A DNA stretch of 41,658 nt, from contig JAKLKA010000056.1 of the NCBI GenBank assembly GCA_023150915.1, positions 1 through 41,658 of the forward strand. Direction: 5' to 3'. Origin of the DNA: Polyangiaceae bacterium. Its GTDB lineage: Bacteria; Myxococcota_A; Polyangia; Polyangiales; Polyangiaceae. The position numbers were made by a program, and so were the translations under genes. Position 1 is the first letter of the stretch; each line of letters starts with the position of its first letter. Positions 15,998-24,366 of the stretch are shown piece after piece. The notes beneath the pieces were generated by a model, which made no database searches, was not told the origin of the DNA, and saw only the letters and a program-made list of their open reading frames with translations.

Positions 15998-17235
15998 CAG
16001 CGCCACCTCGTGGCCAGGGCTCGGGCCTCGTCCAGGCTCTGGCGCGTGCCCTTGCCGCCCAGCACCGCCCCCTCGAGCCGCGGCTGCACGATCTCGCGCT
16101 GCACGCGGAACAGGTCTGGCGACCAGGGCCAGGGGCGCGCCACGCCCAGCTGATCGAGGGCCACGCGATCGTTGGGGTGCTTCAGGTAATAGCCCTCGGC
16201 CTCGAGCTGCGCGATGGCCGCGCGGGTGACCGGCATGTAGCCGGTGCGGGTCGCCCAGGTGATGGCGTTCGCCGTCTCGTGCATGAAGCGCAAGAAGGCC
16301 CAGGCCGTGGGCTTCTGCTCGGCGGGCGCTGCCCGCAGCATGATCCAGTGCGTGCCGCCGGTCGGCACCGCGCGGCGCCGCTCGGCCGGAAGGGGCGCAG
16401 CGACCACCGGAAACGGGGCGTTCTCTTCCAGGTATTTCAGGAACGCGGTGCTGGTCCAGATCATGGCCACGCGCGCGCCGAGGAAGTCCTGGTTGGTCTG
16501 CTCCCAGGCGTTGTAGTCGCGGCCCGGCGGCGGCTTCATGCTCTTGTCTTCCAGGACCAGGGTCTTCCAGAAGTCGAGGGCGCGCTCGCCGGCCTCGCCG
16601 CCCAGGCTCACGCGGCCGTCGGGCTCGACCACGTCGCCGCCGGCTTGCCCGACCAGCGCCGCCCAGAACCACCAGTCGATGGGGCAACCGAAGCCATGGC
16701 GCCCTTCCTGGGTGAAGGCCCGTGCCACGGCGCGAAGCTCGTCCCAGGTCTTGGGCGCAGCGAGCTTCTTCTCGGCGAACAGCTTGCCGTTCAAGTATGC
16801 GATGGGCGTCGAGCGGTTGAAGGGCAAGGCGACCAAGCGTTGCTCGGCGCCCCCGGTCCACGAGCCGGCCTGCCCCAGGGCGGGCACGATGTCGAGCTGG
16901 CGGGCGCCGGGGTAATCGTCCAGCGGCTCGAGCACGTCGGCTCGAGCCAGGTAGGGGACGACCTCGCCGACCACGTGCGAGAGCGCCGGCGCGCGCCGGG
17001 CCGCGATCGCCGTGCGCAGCTTGGCCAACCCCTCGAAGTAGTCGCCCTGGTAGATGGGCGTGATCCAGTGCTCGCCCTGCGAGAGGTTGAAGGCCTTGAC
17101 CAGGCCCTCGAGCACCTGCCGGTTCTTGCCGCCGTAGGTGAACCAGAGCGGGGCGGTCTTGCGACCGGGCGGCGCGGTGCTCGCGGCGCAGCCGGTGGCC
17201 GCCAGCGCCAGGAACGCCCGCCGCGAGAAGCTCAC
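15997..17235 (-). CDS. ABC substrate-binding lipoprotein, UgpB-like (family 1)
   Basis: This 412-aa solute-binding protein has an N-terminus VSFSRRAFLALAATGC that combines a Tat-like SRRAFL motif with a lipobox. It may therefore be exported folded and then lipidated. The mature part is an extracellular cluster-B sugar-type binding protein (SBP_bac family), with the typical ALPFNRSTPIAYLN and PKTWDEL stretches. Fold and neighbours resemble UgpB, which binds sn-glycerol-3-phosphate or its diesters, but the actual substrate is not established. It starts with GTG overlapping the stop of the ATPase gene as GTGA, and runs straight into the permease genes. Confidence 0.92.
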   Translation of the reverse strand: MSFSRRAFLALAATGCAASTAPPGRKTAPLWFTYGGKNRQVLEGLVKAFNLSQGEHWITPIYQGDYFEGLAKLRTAIAARRAPALSHVVGEVVPYLARADVLEPLDDYPGARQLDIVPALGQAGSWTGGAEQRLVALPFNRSTPIAYLNGKLFAEKKLAAPKTWDELRAVARAFTQEGRHGFGCPIDWWFWAALVGQAGGDVVEPDGRVSLGGEAGERALDFWKTLVLEDKSMKPPPGRDYNAWEQTNQDFLGARVAMIWTSTAFLKYLEENAPFPVVAAPLPAERRRAVPTGGTHWIMLRAAPAEQKPTAWAFLRFMHETANAITWATRTGYMPVTRAAIAQLEAEGYYLKHPNDRVALDQLGVARPWPWSPDLFRVQREIVQPRLEGAVLGGKGTRQSLDEARALATRWR

Positions 17236-18281
17236 AGCGCCTTTCCTGACGCGCGATCGAACCAGCGCGCGTGCTCGGCAGAGAAGCCGACGCGCATCGG
17301 GCTGTCGATGGTCGGCACCTCGAAGCCTGCCACCTTGGCGCGCACGCTCACGCCGCCCAAACCCAGCTCCAGGTGCGTGTCGCTGCCGTGGGGCTCGCTG
17401 CTCAGCACCCGGGCGTCGGCGCTGACCAGGCCCTGCGCTGCGTCACCCACCCGCAGGTGCTCGGGTCGAACGCCCAGCACCAGCTGCTCGGCGGCCTTCG
17501 GCAGGTCCAGGGTGAAGCCGGCGGCAAGGGCCTGGTCGGCGTCGATCAAGTTCATCGGGGGCGAGCCGAAGAAGCTGGCCACGAAGGTGGTGGCGGGCGT
17601 TTCGTAGATCCGACGCGGGGTGTCGATCTGCTCGATGCGCCCGGCGCGGATCACCGCGATGCGGCTCGAGAGTGTCATCGCCTCGGCCTGGTCGTGGGTC
17701 ACGTACAGCGCGGTCGCTTCCAGGCGACGCAGCAGCTTGCCCAGCTCGACCCGCAGCTCGGCGCGCAGCGCGGCGTCCAGGTTCGAGAGCGGCTCGTCGA
17801 ACAGAAACACGGCCGGCTCGCGCACGATGGCGCGTCCCATGGCCACGCGCTGTTGCTCGCCGCCCGACAGCTCGGCGGGCCGGCGATCGAGCAGCCGAGT
17901 GATGCCCAAGAGCTCGGCGGTCTGGCTCACCTTGGCCTCGCGTGCGCCGGCGCTCACCCTCCGCATCTTGAGGGGGAAGGCCATGATCTCGCGCACCCGC
18001 ATGTGCGGATAGAGAGCGAAGCCCTGGAACACCATCGCCACGTCCCGGGCCTGGGGCGGGACCCGGGTCATGTCGCGGTCGCCGATCAGCACCCGGCCGC
18101 TGTCGGGGAAGTCCAAGCCCGCCACCATGCGCAGGGTGGTGCTCTTGCCGCAGCCGCTGGGGCCCACCAGGCTGACCACCTCTCCCTGCTCGACCCCGAG
18201 GCTCACGTCGTCCACGGCGGGGCGCTCTACCCCGGAAAAACGCCGCACCAATCGCTCGAGCTGGACGCTATTCGCGGGCAC
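17232..18281 (-). CDS. ABC ATPase, MalK/UgpC family
   Basis: The 349-aa ATPase energises the import system encoded downstream. Walker A is GPSGCGKST (40-48), the Q-loop Gln86, the signature LSGGEQQR (138-145), Walker B FLFDEP (159-164) and the switch His196. A TOBE regulatory domain fills the C-terminal ~110 residues. The start is uncertain. A GTG at 18281 directly before PANSVQLERL is the best fit, and the longer upstream frame looks unlike protein. No strong Shine-Dalgarno sequence is seen. It is the first gene of the operon ATPase, binding protein, two permeases, so its promoter should lie in the 210-base gap shared with the divergent FGE-like gene. Confidence 0.93.
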   Translation of the reverse strand: MPANSVQLERLVRRFSGVERPAVDDVSLGVEQGEVVSLVGPSGCGKSTTLRMVAGLDFPDSGRVLIGDRDMTRVPPQARDVAMVFQGFALYPHMRVREIMAFPLKMRRVSAGAREAKVSQTAELLGITRLLDRRPAELSGGEQQRVAMGRAIVREPAVFLFDEPLSNLDAALRAELRVELGKLLRRLEATALYVTHDQAEAMTLSSRIAVIRAGRIEQIDTPRRIYETPATTFVASFFGSPPMNLIDADQALAAGFTLDLPKAAEQLVLGVRPEHLRVGDAAQGLVSADARVLSSEPHGSDTHLELGLGGVSVRAKVAGFEVPTIDSPMRVGFSAEHARWFDRASGKAL

Positions 18282-18491
18282 GCCGGTGATATACGGGAAA
18301 TCGCGGCGGAGCCGGGAATTTCGGGAAGGCTCTGTCGGGTTCGACCGGGCGTGCCGCGCCATCGTCCACGAAATTCCGCCCGCCGCTGGCAGAATTGCGT
18401 GGTATCCGGAGCGGGCTGGGCGGGGTTTGCGCTGGAGACCGTGAAGGCGAACGCACGACAACGCGGCCGGCTGCGACGGGGGCTTCGCGAG
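18282..18491. promoter_or_regulatory. Divergent intergenic region with a split inverted repeat
   Basis: This 210-base gap lies between the divergent ABC-operon ATPase gene and the FGE-like lipoprotein gene, and should hold both promoters. It contains GGAATTTCG (18315-18323) and its exact complement CGAAATTCC (18369-18377), 45 bases apart and AT-rich relative to their surroundings. They could be two halves of a looping operator or one regulator site in two orientations. No clear sigma-70 boxes stand out. Confidence 0.4.
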
Positions 18492-19730
18492 ATGCGTCGG
18501 CGCTCGATGCTCGTCGCCGCGCTTCTCGCCACCGCCTGCGCGGACAAGGCCTCGGCCCCGAGCCCCAGCGGCAGCGCGAGCCCGGCGCCGTCGCCGCCCG
18601 CGGCCAGCTCGAGCGCAGCGCCGAGCGCCAGCGCGAGCGCCCGGCCGGTCACGGTCGCTCCGTCACCCGCGCTCGCCGCCTGCCCGGTGAGCATGGCAAA
18701 GATCCCGGGCGGCGCGTTTACGGTGGGCAGCGACACGCCGGGCTCGGCGCCCGAAGAGATGCCGCGCTTCGAGACCCAGGTTGCGACCTTCTGCCTGGGC
18801 GTGACCGAGGTCACGGTCGACGCCTATTCGGCGTGCGTGAGCGCCGGCAAGTGCGAGAAGGCCCACGACGAGGGGCGCTTCTGCAACACGCGCTTCTCCG
18901 ACCGCGGGGATCACCCGATGAACTGCGTGAGCTGGGGGCAAGCCCAGGCCTACTGCCAGGCGCAAGGGGCGCGGCTACCCACCGAGCTCGAGTGGGAATA
19001 CGCCGCCCGGGGCGGCGGCGAGTACCGCGCGTTCTCGTGGGGCTCGGAGTCGCCCGAGGGTCGAACCTGCTGGAAGCACATCGGCGGCTCGTGCAAGGTC
19101 AAGTCGTTCGCGGCCGGAGCGTTCGGCCTGTACGACATGATCGGCAATGTCTGGGAATGGACCGACGACTGGTTTGGCGACTACCCGTGGCCGCCCCCCG
19201 GCGGCACGAACAAGGTCTATCGCGGCGGCAGCTGGAGCCGGCGCTTCGTGAAGTGGATGAGCCCCAAGCTGCGCAATCGCTGGCCCCCGAAGCTGTCGGG
19301 CTCGCACCTGGGTTTCCGCTGCGCGCTGACCCCCGGCGACGTGATCTGTCCCTTCGGTCGCAGCGCAGATGGCCAGCGCTGCCAGCACGGCGTCACCACC
19401 ATGGCCTGCAGCGGCCGGACGAAGTGGAACGGCGTGCGCTGCGCCCGGGACGGCGAGCCCGAGTGCCCGGCGGGCAGCGAGAAGAAGCCGGGGCACGGCT
19501 GCGCCGTCGCGCTCGACGTGAAGGGTGCTCTGCCCGCCGCCGACACCGCGCCGGTGTCCCGGGTGCGGACGCCCACCCATGACGCGGACTGCCAGCAGAA
19601 CAAGCCCGGGCGCCCGAGCGCCTATCGTTACACCGGGGGGACGCACCACGCCCGCAACCAAGTCAGCGCAGCCGCCGGTTGCGCCAATCGCGATGTCGGA
19701 GTCGGATGGAACTCGACCTGCTGCCCCTGA
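18492..19730 (+). CDS. FGE-sulfatase-fold lipoprotein with Cys-rich tail
   Basis: This 412-aa protein has a signal sequence ending LLATAC (relaxed lipobox, Cys16), then a Ser/Ala/Pro tether to about residue 55. The FGE-sulfatase (formylglycine-generating-enzyme-like) domain covers ~60-280, with IPGGAFTVGS, LPTELEWEYAARGG, GNVWEWTDDW, YRGGSW and HLGFRCAL. The stretch where true FGE has its two catalytic cysteines is here WSRRFVKWMSPKLRNR and has none, so formylglycine formation is unlikely. A structural or other EgtB/PvdO-like role is more probable. An extra ~130-residue tail is rich in Cys and Gly and matches nothing I recognise. The start could also be the ATG 15 bases downstream. The gene overlaps the next by 25 bases. 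Confidence 0.85.
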   Translation: MRRRSMLVAALLATACADKASAPSPSGSASPAPSPPAASSSAAPSASASARPVTVAPSPALAACPVSMAKIPGGAFTVGSDTPGSAPEEMPRFETQVATFCLGVTEVTVDAYSACVSAGKCEKAHDEGRFCNTRFSDRGDHPMNCVSWGQAQAYCQAQGARLPTELEWEYAARGGGEYRAFSWGSESPEGRTCWKHIGGSCKVKSFAAGAFGLYDMIGNVWEWTDDWFGDYPWPPPGGTNKVYRGGSWSRRFVKWMSPKLRNRWPPKLSGSHLGFRCALTPGDVICPFGRSADGQRCQHGVTTMACSGRTKWNGVRCARDGEPECPAGSEKKPGHGCAVALDVKGALPAADTAPVSRVRTPTHDADCQQNKPGRPSAYRYTGGTHHARNQVSAAAGCANRDVGVGWNSTCCP

Positions 19731-20458
19731 TCGGTCTCTTGCTGGTGAGCTGCGCCCGCCCTGCGCCCGCGCCGGCCGAGCCGCCCCTGCCCACTCCGAC
19801 GGCAAGCGCCGCGCCCGTGCCCGCACCCCCGGCCACTGCGCCGTCGCCCGCTGCTCCTGCCCCGACCGCGAGCCCCGCGCCCGCGACCCCCGAGCCGGTG
19901 CCCGAGCCGCCGCCGGCGCCCCCACGCTTGCCCGAGGGCACGGTGGTCTTGCACATCGGCGACTCGATGGCGGGCGCGCTGGGCGTGGCGCTGAACGACG
20001 AGCTGAAGCAGCACAACGTGAAGGGGATCTTGCGCTTCAAGACCGCCAGCTACATCCCCGGCTGGGCGGGCGGGCAAGAGCTGCCGCTGCACCTCTCGCA
20101 GATGAAGCCCGATCTGGTGCTGATCACGCTGGGCACGAACGAGGTGAAGATGCCCGATCCGACCCAGCGCGCGCCGCTGGTGAAGAAGATCGTGAAGCTG
20201 ATCGGCGATCGCCCGTGCGTGTGGATCGCGCCGCCGATCTGGACCGAAGAGCGCGGCCTGTACCAGGTGATCCGCGACAACGTGGCGCCGTGCCGCTACA
20301 TGGACACCGAGGTGGTCTACCCGCGGATGCCGCGTCTGGGCGACAAGATCCACCCGACGATCAACGCTCGCAAAGAGTGGGCGAAGCGCGTGGTGGCGTG
20401 GCTGGCCAAGGAGCGAGAGCCTGCCGCCGGCAAGCCGTGGGCGCTTCGCAGCGAGTGA
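19706..20458 (+). CDS. SGNH/GDSL-hydrolase lipoprotein
   Basis: This 250-aa protein has a signal ending LLLVSC (Cys16), then a Pro/Ala-rich tether to about residue 75. The SGNH-hydrolase domain follows. Visible blocks are HIGDSMAG with nucleophile Ser87, LGTNE with Asn145, and DKIHP with Asp213 and His216. Such enzymes deacylate lipids or remove O-acetyl groups from envelope polysaccharides; the substrate here is unknown. The start within the FGE-like gene gives a 25-base overlap, so the two lipoproteins are probably co-translated. The reading frame ends just where a LuxR-type HTH scar begins in another frame, so its last residues may be non-native. Confidence 0.88.
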   Translation: MELDLLPLIGLLLVSCARPAPAPAEPPLPTPTASAAPVPAPPATAPSPAAPAPTASPAPATPEPVPEPPPAPPRLPEGTVVLHIGDSMAGALGVALNDELKQHNVKGILRFKTASYIPGWAGGQELPLHLSQMKPDLVLITLGTNEVKMPDPTQRAPLVKKIVKLIGDRPCVWIAPPIWTEERGLYQVIRDNVAPCRYMDTEVVYPRMPRLGDKIHPTINARKEWAKRVVAWLAKEREPAAGKPWALRSE

Positions 20459-20591
20459 CCGCGTGGTCGCCGCCACCGTGGCCCTGGGGCAGCCGCAGAA
20501 GCGGATCGCCTACGAGCTGGGGCTGTCGCGGGCGACGGTCTCGCGCACGCTCTCGTCCGCCTTGACGAAGCTGGGCTGCGCGACCCGCGAC
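20436..20591 (+). pseudogene. Remnant of a LuxR-type helix-turn-helix domain
   Basis: In the +3 frame (same frame as the GTG at 20463) this DNA reads FAASDRVVAATVALG, then KRIAYELGLSRATVSRTL and ALTKLGCATRD. This is the conserved DNA-binding end of LuxR/GerE-type regulators, especially the myxobacterial form with IAYELGLS. There is no N-terminal part: upstream is the SGNH gene in another frame, and downstream it runs directly into the hairpin repeats. I read it as a decayed 3' fragment left by a rearrangement. Translation of the fragment alone is possible from GTG 20463 but unlikely to be functional. Confidence 0.7.
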
Positions 20592-20762
20592 GAACACGCC
20601 CCTGTTCCGCGCCTCCTGTCCACCCGGTGGACACAAGCAGAGGAACACGGCCCGTGTTCCGCGCGTCCTGTCCGCCCGGTGGACACAAGCTGAGGAACAC
20701 GCCCGTGTTCCGCGCCTCCTGTCCGCCCGGTGGACACAAGCTGAGGAACACGGCCCGTGTTC
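20592..20762. repeat. Tandem array of a 51-52 bp double-palindrome repeat (about 3.3 copies)
   Basis: Units begin at 20592, 20643 and 20695, and a partial fourth covers 20746-20762. Each has two hairpins. One is GAACACGGCCCGTGTTC (7-3-7), shortened by a base or altered in some copies. The other is TGTCCACCCGGTGGACA (8-1-8) in unit 1, with one A-to-G change in the other units that makes a G-T pair. The array fills the space between the convergent SGNH and acyl-CoA synthetase genes. It may act as a bidirectional terminator or mRNA-stability element, or be a small mobile or expanding repeat. It has no variable spacers, so it is not a CRISPR array. Confidence 0.85.
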
Positions 20763-20773
20763 ACCGAGCGGCA

Positions 20774-22603
20774 CTACTGCGCCGAGAGCAGCTCGTCCTT
20801 CGACGCGAACAGGGACTCGATCTCGGCGGCGTATTTCTGCGCGATGACGTTGCGCTTGATCTTCATGGTCGGCGTCAGCTCGCCGCCATCGACCGAGAAG
20901 GCGACCGGCAGGACGCGGATGCGCTTGATGGTCTGGTACCGCGCGACCTTGGTGTTGCAGTGCGCCTCGATGGCGGCAAACAAGTGCTTCTCCACCTTGG
21001 GATCCTTCGCCATGTTCTCGAGCGAATCCTTCTGCGTGCCGGCGTCGGCGGCCAAACCGTCGAGGTTCTCGGGGTCGAGCACCAGCAGCGCCGCCAGGAA
21101 CGGCATGCGGTCGCCGACCACCACGGCCTGGGCAATCCCGCGGATCTGGTTCACGTACCCTTCCATCTCTGCCGGTGCCACGTTCTTGCCTCCGGCGGTG
21201 ATCAGCAGGTCCTTCTTCCGGCCCGTGATCTTCAGGTACCCGTCCGGGTCGAAGGCCCCGAGATCGCCGGTGTGGACCCAGCCCTCGGCGTCGATCAGCT
21301 CCTCTGTCTCGGCGGGCATGCGCAGATAGCCGCGGGTCATGGTGCGACCCCGCGCGAGGATCTCCCCGTCGTCGGCGACCTTCACCTCGCAGCCCTCGAG
21401 CGGCGTCCCGACCGTCCCGAAGCGGGCCTCGCCCAGGCGACAGCCGGTGACGATCCCGGTCGTCTCGCTCATCCCGTAATACTCGTGGATGGCGATGCCC
21501 AGCGACGCGAAGAACTTCAGCGTCCCCACCGAGATCGGGGCGGCGGCGGTGCCGGCCATGACCAGCCGCTCGAGCCCAAGGGCCGCGCGCACCTTGCCGA
21601 GCACCAGCTTGTGGGCGAGCGAGCGGCCCAGGCCCGTGACCGGGGCCTTCTCGGCAAGCTCGCGGGTCATCGCCGCGAGCTCGGTGTCCCGAGCCCAGCG
21701 GGCGAGCGTGCCCTTGATCCCGGTCGTGGCCGAGAGCTTCGCCTCGAGCGCGGCCTGGAACTTCTCCCAGACGCGCGGCACGGCCACGAACACCGTCGGG
21801 CGGGCCTCGAGCAGGTGGTCTTTCACCTGGGAAATATCGGGGCAGAAGTAGACCTCGCCTCCGGCCCCCATCGACATCAGGTTCGTCATGATCTGCTCGG
21901 CGATGTGGCAGAGCGGCAGGTAGCTCACGACGATGTAGGGCTTGCGATCGGGCCCGCGAAAGATCGGAACGTGGTTGAAGAGCATCTCCTGCATGCCGAG
22001 GAGATTGCCGTGGTCGAGCATCACGCCCTTCGCGATGCCGGTCGTCCCCGACGTGTAGATGAGCAGGCAGGTGTCGTCGTGCCCGAGCGATGCCAGGCGC
22101 GCGTCGAGCTCGGTGTCCGGTTCGGCCCGCCCCTTGTCACGGAGCACGGTCAGGCTCATGGCCTGGTCGTCTGCCCCGTCGAGCATGGCGATCAGGTGCT
22201 CGACCTGCACCTGGCCCGGGTCGAGGGCGACGGCCGCGCGATACCGATCGACCAGCGCCTTGGTGTCCGCGATGGCGATCTTCGCGCGCGAGTTGCGGAG
22301 GATGTGCGCAAACTGCTCGACCGTGTTGGTCGGGTAGCCCGGCGCCGGGATCCCCTTGGCCGCCATGATCCCGAACTGGCACACCACCCACTCCATCCGG
22401 TTCGCACCGACCACCGCCACGCAGTCGCCCGGCTGGTGCCCGAGCGCGATCAGGCCCTTGGCGACCTCGCGCACCTGGGCGAAGTACTCGGCCCAGGTCA
22501 GCGTCTTCCACGCACCATCGACCTTGCCGTGGATGGCGGGTGCGTCGGGCGTCTCACGGGCGTGCGTCGCAAGTTGGTGGACCAGGCTCTGCGGGCTCTT
22601 CAT
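20774..22603 (-). CDS. Long-chain fatty acid-CoA ligase (AMP-forming)
   Basis: This 609-aa adenylate-forming enzyme activates a fatty acid with ATP and transfers it to CoA. The phosphate loop is YTSGTTGIAKG (183-193), the A5 motif YGMSETTG (376-383), and the A7/A8 motifs HTGDLG (444-449) and GRKKDLLITAGGKNVAP (461-477). It matches the FadD15/FAA1-like long-chain group with the longer insertion after residue 290. The start ATG at 22603 fits the family; an in-frame ATG 27 bases upstream would add nine residues. The end is convergent with the SGNH gene across the hairpin array. A role in beta-oxidation or lipid remodelling is likely, chain length unknown. Confidence 0.94.
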   Translation of the reverse strand: MKSPQSLVHQLATHARETPDAPAIHGKVDGAWKTLTWAEYFAQVREVAKGLIALGHQPGDCVAVVGANRMEWVVCQFGIMAAKGIPAPGYPTNTVEQFAHILRNSRAKIAIADTKALVDRYRAAVALDPGQVQVEHLIAMLDGADDQAMSLTVLRDKGRAEPDTELDARLASLGHDDTCLLIYTSGTTGIAKGVMLDHGNLLGMQEMLFNHVPIFRGPDRKPYIVVSYLPLCHIAEQIMTNLMSMGAGGEVYFCPDISQVKDHLLEARPTVFVAVPRVWEKFQAALEAKLSATTGIKGTLARWARDTELAAMTRELAEKAPVTGLGRSLAHKLVLGKVRAALGLERLVMAGTAAAPISVGTLKFFASLGIAIHEYYGMSETTGIVTGCRLGEARFGTVGTPLEGCEVKVADDGEILARGRTMTRGYLRMPAETEELIDAEGWVHTGDLGAFDPDGYLKITGRKKDLLITAGGKNVAPAEMEGYVNQIRGIAQAVVVGDRMPFLAALLVLDPENLDGLAADAGTQKDSLENMAKDPKVEKHLFAAIEAHCNTKVARYQTIKRIRVLPVAFSVDGGELTPTMKIKRNVIAQKYAAEIESLFASKDELLSAQ

Positions 22604-22704
22604 GGCTTCGTTTCGGGGGTGGCCGACCATCGTAGGTCGTGCTCACGGTCACGTCGATGGCAGAGCGGGGCAGGCCCCCCCCCTACTGCGAGCCGGCGAT
22701 CGGC

Positions 22705-24282
22705 TCATGCCGGCGCCGGCGCGGCGCCGAGCCGGGCCACCGGTCGCGAATGGATCACGCGCTTCAGCTCCCGGCCGCTCCACAGATCCTTGAGCGCCAG
22801 CCCCTGGGCGCTGAGCTGCGGGAAGCCCCCGCGGGGGTCGGCTTCGAGCCGGCGCAGGGCGCGAATGTAGTCCAGGTTGGCGACCACCTCGCGCGACCAG
22901 ACCCAGTGGCGCGCCAGGGGCCAGCTCACTGCCAGCGCGGCGAGCACCGGGCGCGGCCAGTGCGGCAAGAGGCGCCGAAGCTGCTTCCACGGGCTCTGCC
23001 CGGCATAGAACGCGGGGTAGCAACGAAGCGTGCCCAGATACAGCTCGAGGGGGGTCATGTTCTTGGGGAAGGTCACCACGTGCTGCATGTCGTAGAGCTC
23101 CCAGTCGCGGGTGAAGATGCGGCCCTCGCGCTCGAGCTTCTTCCACATCGGCGTGCCGGGGTAGGGCGTGAGCGGCATGAAGCCCGCCAGGGTGCAGCCG
23201 ATGCGGTGAGCGAAGCGCACGATCTCGCCGAAGTCTTCGCGCCGATCGTGATCGGTGCCGGTCAGGAAGAAGCCGTTGACCAGGATGCCACGCTCGCGCA
23301 GCTGGGCGACGTCCCGCTCCACGTCGCGCACGGTCTGGCCCTTCGAGAGTGACTTGAGGGACAGATCCCGGACCGACTCGAAGCCGCAGCTGACGAAGGT
23401 GCAGTTGGTGGCCGAGAGCAGCGCGAGCAGCTCGGGATCGCGCGCCACGTCCGAGCGCAGCTGCGAGTGCCAGCCCAGCTTGGGCACCAGCCGGTGGTCG
23501 ATCAGCGCCGTGAGCAGCTGCTTCAAGAACGTGCCGCCCACCGCCAGGCTGTCGTCCATGAAGAACAGGAACTGGCGCTCGGGGTCCCAGCGCGCGCCCA
23601 GCTCGTCGATCACGCTCTGCACCGAGCGGTGGCGGAGCGCCTGGCCGAACACCTTGGTGATCGAACAATAGTTGCAGGCCTGGTCGCAGCCCCGGGTGGC
23701 CTGAGTGAAGTAGATGCTCGGGTTCAGCGGGTAGCGCAGGCGGCTGGCCGCGCCGGCGATCAGGCCCACGTTGGGCCAGGGCAGAGCGTCGAGCTCGGCG
23801 CTCGAGAGCGGCGCGCGGGCCGGGCTTGCGTGAGTCTCGCCGCGGCGCCGGAAGGTGAGCCCGGCGATGGCGGCGAGATCGCCGCCGGTCTCGAGGGCGT
23901 GGCACAGCTCACGGAGAGTGTGCTCACCCTCGCCGCGCACCACGTAGTCGGCGTGACCGAGGGACTCGTCGGGGTTCAGGGTGGCGTGAGCGCCGCCGAG
24001 CACGACCGGCAGGCCCAGGGCGCGCACGCTGTCGGCGATGCGAAAGCCCTGGATGGCGTTGCAGGTCTGGATCGACACGCCGACCAGATCTGCGCCCGCC
24101 ACCAGCGCGGGGGTGAACGGGGTGATCTGCTCGTCGTAGGCCTCGACGCTGTGGCCCTGGCGCTCGAGCACCTGCTTCAAGATCGACAGCCCGGCGTGGG
24201 TGCACACCTGGCCTGGCACGCGCTGGGCCGAGAGGTAACCGGAGTACCGGCGCATGGCCGGGTAGATCAGGACGACGCGCAT
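22705..24282 (-). CDS. B12-binding-type radical SAM protein
   Basis: This 525-aa protein has an N-terminal cobalamin-binding-like Rossmann domain (~1-150), with VVLGGAHATLNPDESL and YVVRGEGEHTLREL. The radical SAM core follows with Cys199, Cys203 and Cys206 (CDQACNYC) binding a 4Fe-4S cluster. The usual DxHxxG cobalamin motif is not present, so B12 may bind base-on or not at all. The later ECGIL-like region is intact (GILVNGFFL, GTPMWKKL). Related enzymes act on lipids, hopanoids or peptides as methylases or ring-forming enzymes; the substrate is unknown. It lies between an acyl-CoA synthetase and a small membrane protein on the same strand. A nine-C tract (22675-22683) lies just after its 3' end. 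Confidence 0.9.
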   Translation of the reverse strand: MRVVLIYPAMRRYSGYLSAQRVPGQVCTHAGLSILKQVLERQGHSVEAYDEQITPFTPALVAGADLVGVSIQTCNAIQGFRIADSVRALGLPVVLGGAHATLNPDESLGHADYVVRGEGEHTLRELCHALETGGDLAAIAGLTFRRRGETHASPARAPLSSAELDALPWPNVGLIAGAASRLRYPLNPSIYFTQATRGCDQACNYCSITKVFGQALRHRSVQSVIDELGARWDPERQFLFFMDDSLAVGGTFLKQLLTALIDHRLVPKLGWHSQLRSDVARDPELLALLSATNCTFVSCGFESVRDLSLKSLSKGQTVRDVERDVAQLRERGILVNGFFLTGTDHDRREDFGEIVRFAHRIGCTLAGFMPLTPYPGTPMWKKLEREGRIFTRDWELYDMQHVVTFPKNMTPLELYLGTLRCYPAFYAGQSPWKQLRRLLPHWPRPVLAALAVSWPLARHWVWSREVVANLDYIRALRRLEADPRGGFPQLSAQGLALKDLWSGRELKRVIHSRPVARLGAAPAPA

Positions 24283-24366
24283 GGGTCGCCCGTGAGCAAG
24301 CCCCGGGCCACAGGTTTTTTGCGGCGCAGCGAGCGTCAGTTACCGGCAACTCAGGCGGACTTGGCT

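Noticed and set aside
17271-18491. N-terminal extension of the FGE-like lipoprotein by about 400 codons
   Set aside because: The extension is antisense to the UgpC-like ATPase gene and would bury the signal peptide.
20592-20762. Possible CRISPR array
   Set aside because: The whole 51-52 bp unit is repeated, with no unique spacers, and no cas genes are present.
22675-22683. Nine-C homopolymer as a phase-variation tract
   Set aside because: It lies in a noncoding gap after a gene end, not in a coding start or promoter that I can define.
20627-22870. A 747-codon plus-strand open frame opposite the acyl-CoA synthetase
   Set aside because: Antisense shadow; it reads through the hairpin repeats and has no domain-like content, while the minus strand has all adenylation motifs.
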